From Sulfurovum sp. (lineage in GTDB: Bacteria > Campylobacterota > Campylobacteria > Campylobacterales > Sulfurovaceae): a stretch of DNA of 64,000 nt. The notes under the pieces are model-generated. The model searched no databases. It saw nothing but the letters and a program-made list of their open reading frames with translations, and was not told the origin of the DNA. Numbering within the stretch: position 1 is the first letter of the stretch; each line of letters starts with the position of its first letter. The position numbers and the translations under genes were made by a program. Shown here piece by piece: positions 1 to 8,744 of the stretch. The DNA lies in the NCBI GenBank assembly GCA_024637255.1, contig JAGXFO010000009.1, positions 124,001 through 188,000 of the forward strand, given 5' to 3'.

Positions 1-499
1 CGCTTACCTTGTCTACAGCATAACCTTTGCCCATACCGCCTAAGTCTATACTGATGTTTTTATCTGTGGTGATGGAATGATTATCTATAGTGATACCGCG
101 TATATCCAGATGTGCATTTTGCAACTCTTCTCTGGAGGGAGAGTAGGTTTTTTCTTCTCCAAAATGGTATAAGTCTTTAGATATGGCCCCTATCGTGATG
201 TCAAAATAGCCATCAGTTTGTTCATAATAGGATGTTGAGAGTCTTAAAGCTTCAGCCAGAGTAGGCTCATGGCTTATACGGTGGGTTTTGTTGAGTATGG
301 ACAAAGAGGCATTGGGGTCATAATTGGAGAGTGAAGCCTCTATATGTTTAATGAGTTCAAATGATTTTGTCATGTTTTCATTGTGTTGTTTGTCTAAGCT
401 AATACTCACAAAGGTGCCCATGAGTACCTGAGTACGTGTTTGCATACCCTCTTGTGCAAGTAAAAGCAAAGGAGAAAAAATAAAAAATAAATACTTCAT
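1..499 (-). CDS. apbE: FAD:protein FMN transferase ApbE (5' part only)
   Basis: I translated this by hand; it is cut by the window edge, so only the first 166 codons are visible and the C-terminus is missing. It starts with a hydrophobic signal-like segment (MKYLFFIFSPLLLLAQ), followed by the ApbE signature QVLMGTFVSISL and, near the edge, DLGGMGKGYAVDK, the family's conserved Gly/Lys nucleotide-binding stretch. ApbE enzymes attach FMN covalently to Ser/Thr of periplasmic or membrane flavoproteins such as RnfG and NqrB/C. The start ATG overlaps the stop of the upstream yyaL gene by four bases (ATGA), which suggests one transcript and translational coupling. The flavoprotein target is not in this window. 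Confidence 0.88.
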   Translation of the reverse strand, partial: MKYLFFIFSPLLLLAQEGMQTRTQVLMGTFVSISLDKQHNENMTKSFELIKHIEASLSNYDPNASLSILNKTHRISHEPTLAEALRLSTSYYEQTDGYFDITIGAISKDLYHFGEEKTYSPSREELQNAHLDIRGITIDNHSITTDKNISIDLGGMGKGYAVDKVS

Positions 500-2430
500 A
501 CCCTTTCTTCTAATACCTCTATGATGTCAGAAAAACTTTTTTCATGCCCAAAACAAGCATTGGAGTTGCAGAGCATAAATCCATCATTGACATCATTTCT
601 AAAGAGCGAAAAAGGGTGAGGAAGTGAGTCAAGGTCTTTGATGTGTTTTTTTAGCTTTTCTTCTGTTGCTTTAATGACAATGTCATCTTTGAGGTAACGT
701 ATAACCATACGGCTCATGCGTGGGGTAGAGATGGGCTGGCGCATCACATCATGTGAGTAGATTTCAAGGGTTTTGAAGACAAACTTTTTATAAACACCAT
801 CAACCAAAGAAGAGATGCTGTAAAGTACCGATAGCATGGTTGAGACCGAAGAGGGGTACGAGCTGTCATAAATGTCTGCATCGGTTTCAAACTCACCACG
901 GGAAAACTTCCATTTGCCTTGCACATAGTATTTTTCTATCGCAGCATTGGCAAGTTTTGTCGCAGTGATGAGGTAGGTTTCATCCAGTGTACTTTCATAG
1001 GCTTCTATCAGTGTATCTGCAAGGTAGGCATAGTCTTCCAAAAACGCTTTGATCTTGGGTTTTTTTCCCAAAAGTGTAGAGTGAAAGAGTTCGGAATTGA
1101 TGTACATACTTTTCAGTAGGGCGTCAAGGGATTTGATGGCAGGTTTGAGGTAGGCATTTTCTGTACGGCTTGCTTTAAAAAGACTTTTGACCATCATGGC
1201 ATTCCATGAGACGAGCACCTTTTTATCTATAAAAGGATAGGTACGTTTTTCTCTGCGTTTTTTCAGCGCACCAAGGGCTTCATTATAATAAGGGATGTTT
1301 ATCTGAGCAGGATCATCCACACGAATGATATTTTTGCCCTCAAAGTTTCCCTCTTCTGTGATGTGCAATGCTTTGGCGAGCGCAGCGTGTTCTTTACTTG
1401 GAATACCAGCTTTTTCAAACGACTTGAGTGCTTTCTCATACGTATAAACAAAATATTTACCCTCTTCCCCCTCGGTATCCGCATCTGAAGCAGAATAGAA
1501 AAGAGCATCTTCACTCATATTGTTTATCATAAAATCTATAGTTTCAAATGCAACGGTTTTATAAAAGTCATTTCCGCTGACACGATAGACTTTAAGATAG
1601 ACTTCGCAAAGCAAAGCATTGTCGTAGGTCATTTTTTCAAAGTGGGGAACAAGCCATTCATTGTCTGTAGAGTAGCGACAAAAACCACCCTCTACAAGAT
1701 CCCTTAGCCCACCTTTTGCCATGCGTGTCAGTGAGTGCAGCACCATATTGAGTGTTTCTTCCTCTTTGGTAATGCGATACACATCTAAAAGTAAATCAAG
1801 GATAGAAGCTTGGGGGAATTTGGGCGCCTTGTTGAATCCACCATGTTCATTGTCAAAGAGTTGTTTGGCCTGGTCCGATACTCTGCTGATGATACTTAAG
1901 TCAAGTTTTGTAGCTTGTATCTTGTCTTCTTTTGGGTTTAGAAAACGAAGTATTTCCTCGGCTTTTTCGCTAAGAAGGTTTTTATCTTTTTTATACTTAT
2001 CAGCAATGACTTCCAGTAAGCTGGAAAAACTCATCATTCCATAGCGTGGCTCATCTGGTATATAGGTTGCTGAGTAAAAAGGTTTCTGATCCTGAGTTAA
2101 AAAGATGGAAGTAGGCCATCCTCCAGGGCGTTGATTCATTAGTTGATAGACCTTTTGAAAGTGTTTATCTATGTCCGGACGTTCTTCTCTGTCTACTTTG
2201 ATAGCGATAAAATGTTCATTCAAGATCTTTGCAGTAGCTTCATTTTCAAAAGATTCATGTTCCATGACATGGCACCAATGACATGAGCTATAGCCTATGG
2301 AAAGGAATATAGCTTTATTTTCTTTACGTGCTCTTGCAAAGGCTTCTTCTCCCCACGGGTACCAGTCGACAGGATTATCTGCGTGCCGCTGCAGGTAAGG
2401 AGAGTGTTCATTTTTGAGATGATTTGCCAT
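496..2430 (-). CDS. YyaL-type thioredoxin-domain protein (DUF255/spermatogenesis-associated 20 family)
   Basis: This is a 644-residue protein. The N-terminal thioredoxin-like domain carries the family signature HADNPVDWYPWG and then SCHWCHVMEHESFEN, with the CxxC pair at Cys50 and Cys53. The rest has the (alpha/alpha)6-barrel character of glycosyl-hydrolase/N-acyl-glucosamine epimerase-like folds, for example GGLRDLVEGGFCRYSTDNEW and WNAMMVKSLFKASR. Full length matches the family. The biochemical role of YyaL proteins is not established; a redox or sugar-related role is inference only. It is transcribed divergently from dsbD, another thiol-redox gene, and runs directly into apbE with a 4-base overlap. 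Confidence 0.85.
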   Translation of the reverse strand: MANHLKNEHSPYLQRHADNPVDWYPWGEEAFARARKENKAIFLSIGYSSCHWCHVMEHESFENEATAKILNEHFIAIKVDREERPDIDKHFQKVYQLMNQRPGGWPTSIFLTQDQKPFYSATYIPDEPRYGMMSFSSLLEVIADKYKKDKNLLSEKAEEILRFLNPKEDKIQATKLDLSIISRVSDQAKQLFDNEHGGFNKAPKFPQASILDLLLDVYRITKEEETLNMVLHSLTRMAKGGLRDLVEGGFCRYSTDNEWLVPHFEKMTYDNALLCEVYLKVYRVSGNDFYKTVAFETIDFMINNMSEDALFYSASDADTEGEEGKYFVYTYEKALKSFEKAGIPSKEHAALAKALHITEEGNFEGKNIIRVDDPAQINIPYYNEALGALKKRREKRTYPFIDKKVLVSWNAMMVKSLFKASRTENAYLKPAIKSLDALLKSMYINSELFHSTLLGKKPKIKAFLEDYAYLADTLIEAYESTLDETYLITATKLANAAIEKYYVQGKWKFSRGEFETDADIYDSSYPSSVSTMLSVLYSISSLVDGVYKKFVFKTLEIYSHDVMRQPISTPRMSRMVIRYLKDDIVIKATEEKLKKHIKDLDSLPHPFSLFRNDVNDGFMLCNSNACFGHEKSFSDIIEVLEERV

Positions 2431-2523
2431 TTTTGACCTTTGTAATGCAATGTTTGTTTAGTTTTTATTATTTATTTTTAGTTAGTATTACACAGTTTAT
2501 ACACCAATAGTACAATAGAATAC

Positions 2524-2529
2524 TATAAA
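2524..2529 (+). promoter_or_regulatory. Candidate -10 box for dsbD
   Basis: A TATAAA hexamer lies 22 bases upstream of the dsbD ATG, in the 121-bp AT-rich gap that separates the divergent yyaL and dsbD genes. No clear -35 box is visible. It is assigned by eye only. Confidence 0.35.
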
Positions 2530-2551
2530 ATTTTAACAGAAAAGAGAAATA

Positions 2552-4336
2552 ATGAATAATTTAACAAAAAAGTTACTCGTATTGAGTTTACTTTTAAGTA
2601 CATTTGTATCTGCAGGTTTTGATAGTGCATTGAAGAAACAGAAGTTTTTATCACCAGATGAAGCTTTTAAAGTTTCTGCAGTACTTCAGGATGATGCGAT
2701 AGAAAGCAAAATTATCATGGCAGATAAAATTCATATCTATGAAAATACACTGGTCTACAGAATTGTTTCTCCTTCTGTGGTGGAAATTGCAGTAACAAAG
2801 CCCAAAGCACATGACTTTGATGGTGATATGGTGTACGAAAAAGAAGTACTTGTGAATATTCCCACAGCAGACATTGAAGCCCAAGTCAAAGGTGACTATA
2901 CCCTTGAGATAGAATTTCAAGGGTGCTCAGATACAGGCATTTGTTATCAACCTATTAAAAAAACCTTTAGTTTCAAAGGTGCAGAACTTGGCGTATTCGA
3001 TAAAATCTCAAACCTTGTCAAGGAAGGCAACACAGCAAAAATAGCCGATATTTTGGTCAATGAAAGTTCCATATTTATTTTATTTCTATTCTTCATCTTT
3101 GGTTTGCTTTTAGCATTGACTCCATGTATATTTCCTATGATTCCTATCTTGTCTTCTATTATTGTTTCACAGCAAGGAGGCAATGAGAAACCAAGTGTTG
3201 CTCAGGCATTTTTTACCTCTTTGGTGTATGTGCTTTCTATGGCTTTGACCTACACGGCCGTAGGCATCATAGCTGGACTGCTTGGGGCAGATATACAAAC
3301 AGCAATGCAAACTCCTTGGGTGTTGACACTCTTTTCAGCTGTATTTGTCGCTTTGGCATTTTCTCTCTTTGGATACTATGAAATAGGACTGCCTTCTTCA
3401 TGGCAGTCTAAACTGACTAGCGTAAGTGATAGCGCACAAAGTAAGGGCATATTGGGTACAGCCATCATGGGACTGCTCTCTGCCCTTATAGTAGGCCCAT
3501 GCGTGGCACCACCTCTTGGTGGGGCGGTGCTGTTCATTTCCCATACTGGCGATGCACTGCTTGGAGGATCTGCTCTCTTTGTTATGAGTATGGGTATGGG
3601 TATGCCCCTGCTTCTTGTAGGTCTGGGTGCTGGTAAATTTATGCCAAAACCTGGTGGTTGGATGACGGTGGTTTCTCAAACTTTTGGCGTGATGATGTTG
3701 GCCCTTGGCATCTTTATGCTTTCACGCATACTTCCAGACGGTCTGACAATGATACTTTGGGCATTGTTATTTATAGGTTCGGCACTTTATATGGGTGTAT
3801 TTAACCCCAGTAATGCTATGCAGGGAGCAAAAAAACTTTTTCAACTTTTGGCTATGGTATTTTTACTTTATGGCGCTTCACTCTTTATTGGCGGGTTGAG
3901 TGGTTCAACTTCAGTCATAAGGCCATTTGAGAAATTTACGCAGCCTAATAGCGGTGTAGCCAATACTGTGCTTATAGGTTCAGAAAAAGACCACAGGGGT
4001 TACAGCGTAGAGCGTCTCTTGAAAGAGGTAAGTGCATCAGACAAACCAGTGGTTGTAGACTTTGGCAAAAAGTCTTGTACCGCATGCACAGAACTTGAAG
4101 AGATTACTTTTCCAGACGCTAAAGTGCAAGAGCAATTACAAAACTTTACGTTTATCAAGATAGACCTTACAGACAATACCGAAGCCGATCAGGAACTTCT
4201 TAAGAAGTTTGAACTTTTTGGCACACCAAATATCATCTTTTTTGATAAAGAAAACAATTATTTACCTGAGAAAAGCTTGACTGGATTTGTACCGCCTGAG
4301 GATTTTGCTAAACATTTGCAGGGTATTGTAAAATAG
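2552..4336 (+). CDS. dsbD: Thiol:disulfide interchange protein DsbD
   Basis: The protein has 594 residues and the full three-part DsbD architecture. There is a signal peptide (about 1-21), then a periplasmic alpha domain with GCSDTGICYQP (Cys125 and Cys131). A multi-helix membrane domain has one redox cysteine in LTPCIFP (Cys192) and one in VGPCVAPP (Cys317). A C-terminal thioredoxin-like gamma domain has KKSCTACTELEE (Cys509 and Cys512). All six cysteines of the electron relay are present. DsbD passes reducing power from cytoplasmic thioredoxin to periplasmic substrates such as apocytochromes c and DsbC-type proteins, which fits the nearby cytochrome c gene. The active site is CTAC rather than the CVAC of E. 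coli. Confidence 0.95.
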   Translation: MNNLTKKLLVLSLLLSTFVSAGFDSALKKQKFLSPDEAFKVSAVLQDDAIESKIIMADKIHIYENTLVYRIVSPSVVEIAVTKPKAHDFDGDMVYEKEVLVNIPTADIEAQVKGDYTLEIEFQGCSDTGICYQPIKKTFSFKGAELGVFDKISNLVKEGNTAKIADILVNESSIFILFLFFIFGLLLALTPCIFPMIPILSSIIVSQQGGNEKPSVAQAFFTSLVYVLSMALTYTAVGIIAGLLGADIQTAMQTPWVLTLFSAVFVALAFSLFGYYEIGLPSSWQSKLTSVSDSAQSKGILGTAIMGLLSALIVGPCVAPPLGGAVLFISHTGDALLGGSALFVMSMGMGMPLLLVGLGAGKFMPKPGGWMTVVSQTFGVMMLALGIFMLSRILPDGLTMILWALLFIGSALYMGVFNPSNAMQGAKKLFQLLAMVFLLYGASLFIGGLSGSTSVIRPFEKFTQPNSGVANTVLIGSEKDHRGYSVERLLKEVSASDKPVVVDFGKKSCTACTELEEITFPDAKVQEQLQNFTFIKIDLTDNTEADQELLKKFELFGTPNIIFFDKENNYLPEKSLTGFVPPEDFAKHLQGIVK

Positions 4337-4341
4337 AGTAT

Positions 4342-4363
4342 AGGAGTCTATATCTGGGCTCCT
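4342..4363 (+). terminator. Weak hairpin after dsbD
   Basis: A 7-bp stem (AGGAGTC against GGCTCCT, with one T-G pair) and an 8-base loop lie just after the dsbD stop. No T run follows directly, so a role in termination is uncertain. Confidence 0.3.
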
Positions 4364-4391
4364 TGGCATCATATTTATTTCATATTTTAGC

Positions 4392-4397
4392 TATAAT
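4392..4397 (+). promoter_or_regulatory. -10 box for the S1-domain gene
   Basis: A perfect TATAAT lies 53 bases upstream of the ATG at 4451. Just downstream (4410-4424) is the inverted repeat TGTGA-N5-TCACA, which looks like a dyad operator or a leader hairpin. Confidence 0.5.
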
Positions 4398-4450
4398 ATC
4401 AGATCAATATGTGAGTGCATCACAAAATTTAGAATGAAACGGAATAACAT

Positions 4451-5329
4451 ATGCAAGAAAATACAAATATTGTAGAAAAATCAAAAAACCTAACTATTAA
4501 TATCGGTGAGATAAACACCTTGGAGGTCATGCGAGATACTGACTACGGTTATTTTCTTGAAGCCAAAGATGAAAAAGAAGTGCTTCTTCCAAATGTATAT
4601 GTCATGGAAGATGAAATGCCTATGGGGTCACTCATAGACGTATTTATCTATACAGACAGTGAAGATCGTCCTGTGGCCACTACTAAAATGCCTTATGCAA
4701 AGCTCGGCGAATATGGCTATTTTACCGTTGTGGATTATAAGGCATACGGTGCGTTTGTAAACTGGGGACTTCCTAAAGATTTGTTCGTGCCTCTTTCTCA
4801 GCAAAAAGAGCATTTTACTATAGGAAAAAAGTATCTTTTGCGCGTTTGTTTAGATGAGCAGACCAGTCGGCTTTTTGCTACGCAGAAAATAGGAAAGTAT
4901 TTGAACCGCGATATGAAAGGCCTGCATCAGAACAAAGTGCTAGATGCCATCATTTTAGCCAGAACCCCGCTAGGATTTAAAGTAGTTGCAGATAATCAGT
5001 ATGAAGGTATGCTGTTTAGCAATGAAATATTTGAAGATATCCGTGTAGGCGATAAGAAAAAAGTGTATATAAAAAGTGTAAGAAAAGATTTTAAGTTAGA
5101 TCTTTCTTTGCAGCCCATAGGAAAAAAAGCGAAGATAGATGAAGCAGAAGGAACCATTTTGCAACTGCTTAAAGAAGCTGATGGTACACTGCCTTATACA
5201 TACAAAAGTGATGCCAAAGAGATACAAAAAGTTTTTGGTATGAGTAAGAAAAATTTTAAACGCACCTTGACAGAGCTCACTGAGAGTAAACAGATACAAT
5301 TATTGGATGATTCAATCGTCTTATTGTGA
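4451..5329 (+). CDS. CvfB-like S1 RNA-binding protein
   Basis: The protein has 292 residues and resembles the CvfB/YitL family, with tandem S1/OB-fold RNA-binding modules and a C-terminal winged-helix segment. Visible markers are the S1-like stretch LGEYGYFTVVDYKAYGAFVNW, broken here as GEYGYFTVVD plus YGAFVNWGLPKDLFVPLS, and a second module, GFKVVADNQYEGMLFSNEIF. The end, DAKEIQKVFGMSKKNFKRTL, fits the wHTH. The family is known for RNA binding and for effects on virulence-gene expression in Firmicutes; a role here is inference. It ends 34 bases before the YidB-like gene and probably shares its transcript. Confidence 0.8.
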   Translation: MQENTNIVEKSKNLTINIGEINTLEVMRDTDYGYFLEAKDEKEVLLPNVYVMEDEMPMGSLIDVFIYTDSEDRPVATTKMPYAKLGEYGYFTVVDYKAYGAFVNWGLPKDLFVPLSQQKEHFTIGKKYLLRVCLDEQTSRLFATQKIGKYLNRDMKGLHQNKVLDAIILARTPLGFKVVADNQYEGMLFSNEIFEDIRVGDKKKVYIKSVRKDFKLDLSLQPIGKKAKIDEAEGTILQLLKEADGTLPYTYKSDAKEIQKVFGMSKKNFKRTLTELTESKQIQLLDDSIVLL

Positions 5330-5363
5330 TATGCTTGTTTTAGACATTTTAAAGGAAAAAGAT

Positions 5364-5810
5364 ATGGAATTAATGGACTTGCTGAGAAGAGGCGCATCAA
5401 TGATACAAAACAGCAGCGATGATGCAACAACAGGGCTTGATGTAGAGGAAATTGCCTCTGCACTTAATGGATTGGTCGGCAATAATCAGGGCGGACTTAA
5501 TCTTGTGACATTTGTAAGTGGATTATCACAAAACGGTCTTGGTGAGATAGTAGGCTCATGGCTGGGGAATGGAGAGAACAAGGCTATCACCAAGGAGCAG
5601 GTTACTGTACTTTTAGGTCCCGATAAAGTGTCAGAATTTGCTTCCAGACTTGGTATTTCACAAGAGAGTGCAGCAAATGCTTTAGCTGAAGTATTACCTC
5701 AGGTAGTAGATCAGGCAACCGCCGGAGAAAGCACCATTATGGATGAAATGCTTGCTCGGGCAGGCGGTCCAAAAGGAGCTATGGATATGCTTGGAAAGAT
5801 GTTCAGATAA
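5364..5810 (+). CDS. YidB-like DUF937 protein
   Basis: I chose the ATG at 5364 because AAAGGA (5351-5356) is a proper ribosome-binding site there; the reading frame stays open further upstream but would overlap the previous gene and has no such site. The product is about 148 residues. It has the Gly/Leu-rich pattern of DUF937/YidB proteins: LVTFVSGLSQNGLGEIVGSW, then VTVLLGPDKVSEFASRLGIS and a C-terminal GGPKGAMDMLGKMF. It has no signal peptide or membrane segment. The function of the family is unknown. Confidence 0.8.
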   Translation: MELMDLLRRGASMIQNSSDDATTGLDVEEIASALNGLVGNNQGGLNLVTFVSGLSQNGLGEIVGSWLGNGENKAITKEQVTVLLGPDKVSEFASRLGISQESAANALAEVLPQVVDQATAGESTIMDEMLARAGGPKGAMDMLGKMFR

Positions 5811-5819
5811 TTTATTTTT

Positions 5820-5848
5820 AAAAAGTATGGCAAACTGTCATACTTTTT
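5820..5848 (+). terminator. Hairpin terminator after the YidB-like gene
   Basis: A perfect 10-bp inverted repeat (AAAAAGTATG and CATACTTTTT) surrounds a 9-base loop and ends in a T run, immediately after the stop at 5810. It has the form of a rho-independent terminator, although the stem is AT-rich. Confidence 0.65.
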
Positions 5849-5900
5849 GCTTCTTCTACTTAGGTTTGCTAAAATACTTTTAAAATTTTCAGGATGTCTA

Positions 5901-7463
5901 TTGAGATACTTTTTACTCTTCTTAATCCCTTTTTTATTATATGCTACCCCTTTTAAAGTAGCTACCTATAATGTGGAAAATCTTTTTGATGCCACTTATG
6001 ACGGCACAGAATACGAAGACTATACACCAGGAAAACACAATTGGAGCAAACATATGGTTGAGACAAAGCTCAACCATACTGCTGAAGTTATTTGTGACTT
6101 GAATGCAGATATTTTAGGACTTCAGGAAATTGAGAATGCAAATATATTAAGCCAACTCGTTTCACGTCTTGATAAAGTGGGATGTCCATATAGGTACAGC
6201 GCCATAAGCCATAAAAAAGGTGCATCCATTCAGGTGGCATTGTTATCACGCTATCCAATCATCAAACAAAATGATTTACAGGTAAGTTTCTCTCCTCGTG
6301 TAAGAAATATTTTAGAAGTTGAGTTGAGTGTTGAGGGTAATCCCTTAACTCTTTTTGTAAACCATTGGAAATCCAAGGCATATCATGGTTATGAGAGCAA
6401 ACGAATCGGGTATGCCAAAGCACTACAAGAACGTATAGCCAAGATGCCAGTGGGCAAAGAGTATATCATATTGGGCGATTTTAACAGCGATTATAATGCC
6501 TACCTTACGTTAGAGAGTAAACTCAATGACACCAAGGGTAAAACAGCATTCAATGATGTACTAAAAACCAAAGTTGGTGCGTACCTTGTGGAAGAAGTAG
6601 AGATGCCAACAGCAGCCAATGGCGTACATTTTAGTCTATGGAAAGAGTTGCCAGCAGACCAAAGATGGAGCCATAATTTTTATGGTAACAAATCCAGTAT
6701 CGACCAAATTGTACTGCCGCGACAAATGTTTGATGGAGTAGGGGTGGACTATATCAATAACTCTTTTAAAGTATTTAAAGCGCCTTACCTTTTTACCAAA
6801 AAAGGATACATCAACAGATGGGAGTATAAAAACAAGAAACATACAGGAAAGGGGTATTCTGATCATTTGCCTGTGTATGCGAAATTTGACAGTAAAAATT
6901 ATGTGACTCAAGATACAAAAGCAAGTCCAAAAAAAATAGAGAAAAAAACGATTGATGATATGTACAATATTGAGTCTTTGGAGAATCCCATACTGCTTGA
7001 TAATATTGTCGTACTACTCAAAAGAGGACACAATGCTGTGATAAAACAGACTGAAAAAGGACGAGGAATTTACCTTTATGGTTGCGCCGGCGCATTGAAA
7101 GAGGGACATGCCTATGATTTACGCGTGGAGGCCATAAAAACGTACAAGGGGCTAAAAGAAATTACTAATGCCTATAAACTGAAAGATCGGGGAAGGGTAA
7201 GGCTTGATGCATATTATCTTAATGTAAATGCATTTGAGAATAAGAATTTAAAACAAAATGAAGTAATACATAAGATGACAGGAGTGTATAAAAATGGCTA
7301 TTTTTATACAGATGGCAAAAAAATTCCCATCTATTTTAAAAATAAGAAACTTACCCCTAAAAATGGAAGCCAGCTAAAGATACACTATGCTCACCTTGGT
7401 TATTATAAGCAATTGCAGTTGGCAATATATGATAAAAAAGATTTTGAAATATTGGAGCAATGA
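5901..7463 (+). CDS. Secreted endonuclease/exonuclease/phosphatase-family nuclease
   Basis: I prefer the TTG at 5901, six bases after AGGA, which opens a good signal peptide (RYFLLFLIPFLLYATPF). The frame extends upstream only through the terminator hairpin. The product has about 520 residues. The DNase I-like fold is complete: TYNVENLFD, LGLQEIEN, VNHWKSKAYHGYESKR, ILGDFNSDYN, SSIDQIVLP and the closing GYSDHLPVYAKF. This covers roughly the first 330 residues. The remaining ~190 residues resemble an OB-fold-like extension (NIVVLLKRGHNAVIKQTEKG, GIYLYGCAGALKEG). Such enzymes hydrolyse phosphodiesters using a divalent metal, probably extracellular DNA here. The next gene, hemJ, overlaps its stop. 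Confidence 0.8.
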   Translation: MRYFLLFLIPFLLYATPFKVATYNVENLFDATYDGTEYEDYTPGKHNWSKHMVETKLNHTAEVICDLNADILGLQEIENANILSQLVSRLDKVGCPYRYSAISHKKGASIQVALLSRYPIIKQNDLQVSFSPRVRNILEVELSVEGNPLTLFVNHWKSKAYHGYESKRIGYAKALQERIAKMPVGKEYIILGDFNSDYNAYLTLESKLNDTKGKTAFNDVLKTKVGAYLVEEVEMPTAANGVHFSLWKELPADQRWSHNFYGNKSSIDQIVLPRQMFDGVGVDYINNSFKVFKAPYLFTKKGYINRWEYKNKKHTGKGYSDHLPVYAKFDSKNYVTQDTKASPKKIEKKTIDDMYNIESLENPILLDNIVVLLKRGHNAVIKQTEKGRGIYLYGCAGALKEGHAYDLRVEAIKTYKGLKEITNAYKLKDRGRVRLDAYYLNVNAFENKNLKQNEVIHKMTGVYKNGYFYTDGKKIPIYFKNKKLTPKNGSQLKIHYAHLGYYKQLQLAIYDKKDFEILEQ

Positions 7464-7897
7464 TGGCGTATTATACTTGGATTTTAGCTTTCCATGTGAT
7501 GAGTTTTGTCTCTTGGATGGCAATGTTGTTTTATTTGCCAAGGCTGTTTATTTACCATCGTGAAAATGCAGATATTAAAGCATTTACGGACATCATACAG
7601 GTGCAAGAGTATAAGCTTTTTAAGTATATAGGCGCTCCGGCAATGTGGGCGACTATTATCTCGGGAGGAGCGATGCTTTATTTGAACCCCGGTATTTTTT
7701 CCAGTGGAGGATGGATGCATGCAAAGTTGTTTCTTCTTGTATTCCTGATTGCTTATCACTTTTCATTGGAGAGTATTCGTAAGATACTTATAATTAATCC
7801 TCATTTTAAAAGCAGTAAATATTTCAGAATATATAATGAAGTGCCAACATTACTCATGATTTTTATCGTCATTATGGTGGTCGTCAAGCCTTTTTAG
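7463..7897 (+). CDS. hemJ: Protoporphyrinogen oxidase HemJ
   Basis: The product has 144 residues and four hydrophobic helices. Family markers are HVMSFVSWMAMLFYLPRLF near the start, the GGWMHAKLFLLVFLIAYH helix in the middle, and the terminal NEVPTLLMIFIVIMVVVKPF. HemJ oxidises protoporphyrinogen IX to protoporphyrin IX in heme synthesis; the conserved histidine and the lysine in HAKL are the family's key residues. Two in-frame ATGs (7460, 7463) overlap the stop of the nuclease gene. The second is better spaced from GGAG at 7454-7457. Confidence 0.88.
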   Translation: MAYYTWILAFHVMSFVSWMAMLFYLPRLFIYHRENADIKAFTDIIQVQEYKLFKYIGAPAMWATIISGGAMLYLNPGIFSSGGWMHAKLFLLVFLIAYHFSLESIRKILIINPHFKSSKYFRIYNEVPTLLMIFIVIMVVVKPF

Positions 7898-7905
7898 TCC
7901 ATTTG

Positions 7906-7914
7906 TGATATAAT
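7906..7914 (+). promoter_or_regulatory. Extended -10 promoter of the DUF2231 gene
   Basis: TGATATAAT (extended -10 TGnTATAAT) lies 28 bases upstream of the ATG at 7943. The longer string TTTGTGATATAAT also occurs before ilvA and before the small gene at 21990. Confidence 0.7.
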
Positions 7915-7942
7915 CTTTAAGATTTTAATTAAGGAAAATATA

Positions 7943-8725
7943 ATGGAATTACCAGAAATTACCCTCCCAAAAATAGAACTCCCGTTTGACATTCCTGTGC
8001 TATTGCATCCCGCAGTAGATCATTATGCTATTGCCTTACCTATTGTTATTCTTCTTTTGGAGTTGATTAATTTGGTTGCAAGAAAAAGAACGATATCCAT
8101 ACTTTCTTTATTTTTTATTATTTTAACTATACTCGCAGCAGCGGCTGCTTATTTCACCGGTAGTGTAGATGCCAAAGAGTCCTTTGATGCGCTTAGCGAA
8201 ATTGGCCAGGCAGAACTTAAAGAGCATAAGACTTTAGGCACATATCTGATGATAGCCTCAGGACTTTTACTCATACTTAAACTGCTTTCTATGATGATAG
8301 GAAGAGCTTGGGCGCAAACATTGTATTTGCTGCTTCTTGTAGTATTTGTTGCTGGTATGCTGAAGCAAGGCAAAGAAGGTGGAGAACTTGTATATGAGCA
8401 TGGTGCAAATGTAGAAAAAGTGAAAATACTCGATGACAAAATATTTGATCTTGAAGAGGCGCTTGAGGAAGCAACTCCAGATATAGAAGTGCCCACAGAG
8501 ACAAATCAGACAGAAATCGTTCCCCTGGAGGTTGCTCCGCCTGCAATAGAAGTACCCACACCGGCGTCCGAACCTAGGGCTTTGCCAATAGGAAGCACAA
8601 CTGTTGAGCCAGTTAAAGCAGAGCAAAAAGAAGAAGTTCTTCCCGCGGTAAATGAAAAGGTAGAAACACTAAAGGTAGAAGGTATGCCCGAAGAAATGGT
8701 GCAGCCAGAAATCGCTACACACTAA
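7943..8725 (+). CDS. DUF2231-like membrane protein with acidic proline-rich tail
   Basis: The product has 260 residues. The N-terminal half has the DUF2231 signature HPAVDHYAIALPIVILLLEL and about four membrane helices (for example TISILSLFFIILTILAAAAA and LGTYLMIASGLLLILKLLSM). From about residue 155 it turns into a soluble tail rich in Glu, Pro and Val (EVPTETNQTEIVPLEVAPPA), probably disordered and exposed. DUF2231 proteins are small membrane proteins of unknown function, sometimes linked to cytochromes; the cytochrome c gene is the convergent neighbour, ending 19 bases away. Confidence 0.75.
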   Translation: MELPEITLPKIELPFDIPVLLHPAVDHYAIALPIVILLLELINLVARKRTISILSLFFIILTILAAAAAYFTGSVDAKESFDALSEIGQAELKEHKTLGTYLMIASGLLLILKLLSMMIGRAWAQTLYLLLLVVFVAGMLKQGKEGGELVYEHGANVEKVKILDDKIFDLEEALEEATPDIEVPTETNQTEIVPLEVAPPAIEVPTPASEPRALPIGSTTVEPVKAEQKEEVLPAVNEKVETLKVEGMPEEMVQPEIATH

Positions 8726-8744
8726 TGACTTCTTTGCTATGACT

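Noticed and set aside
3398..3679. A 93-codon antisense frame inside dsbD
   Set aside because: Shadow frame opposite the membrane domain, with low-complexity His/Thr runs and no binding site.
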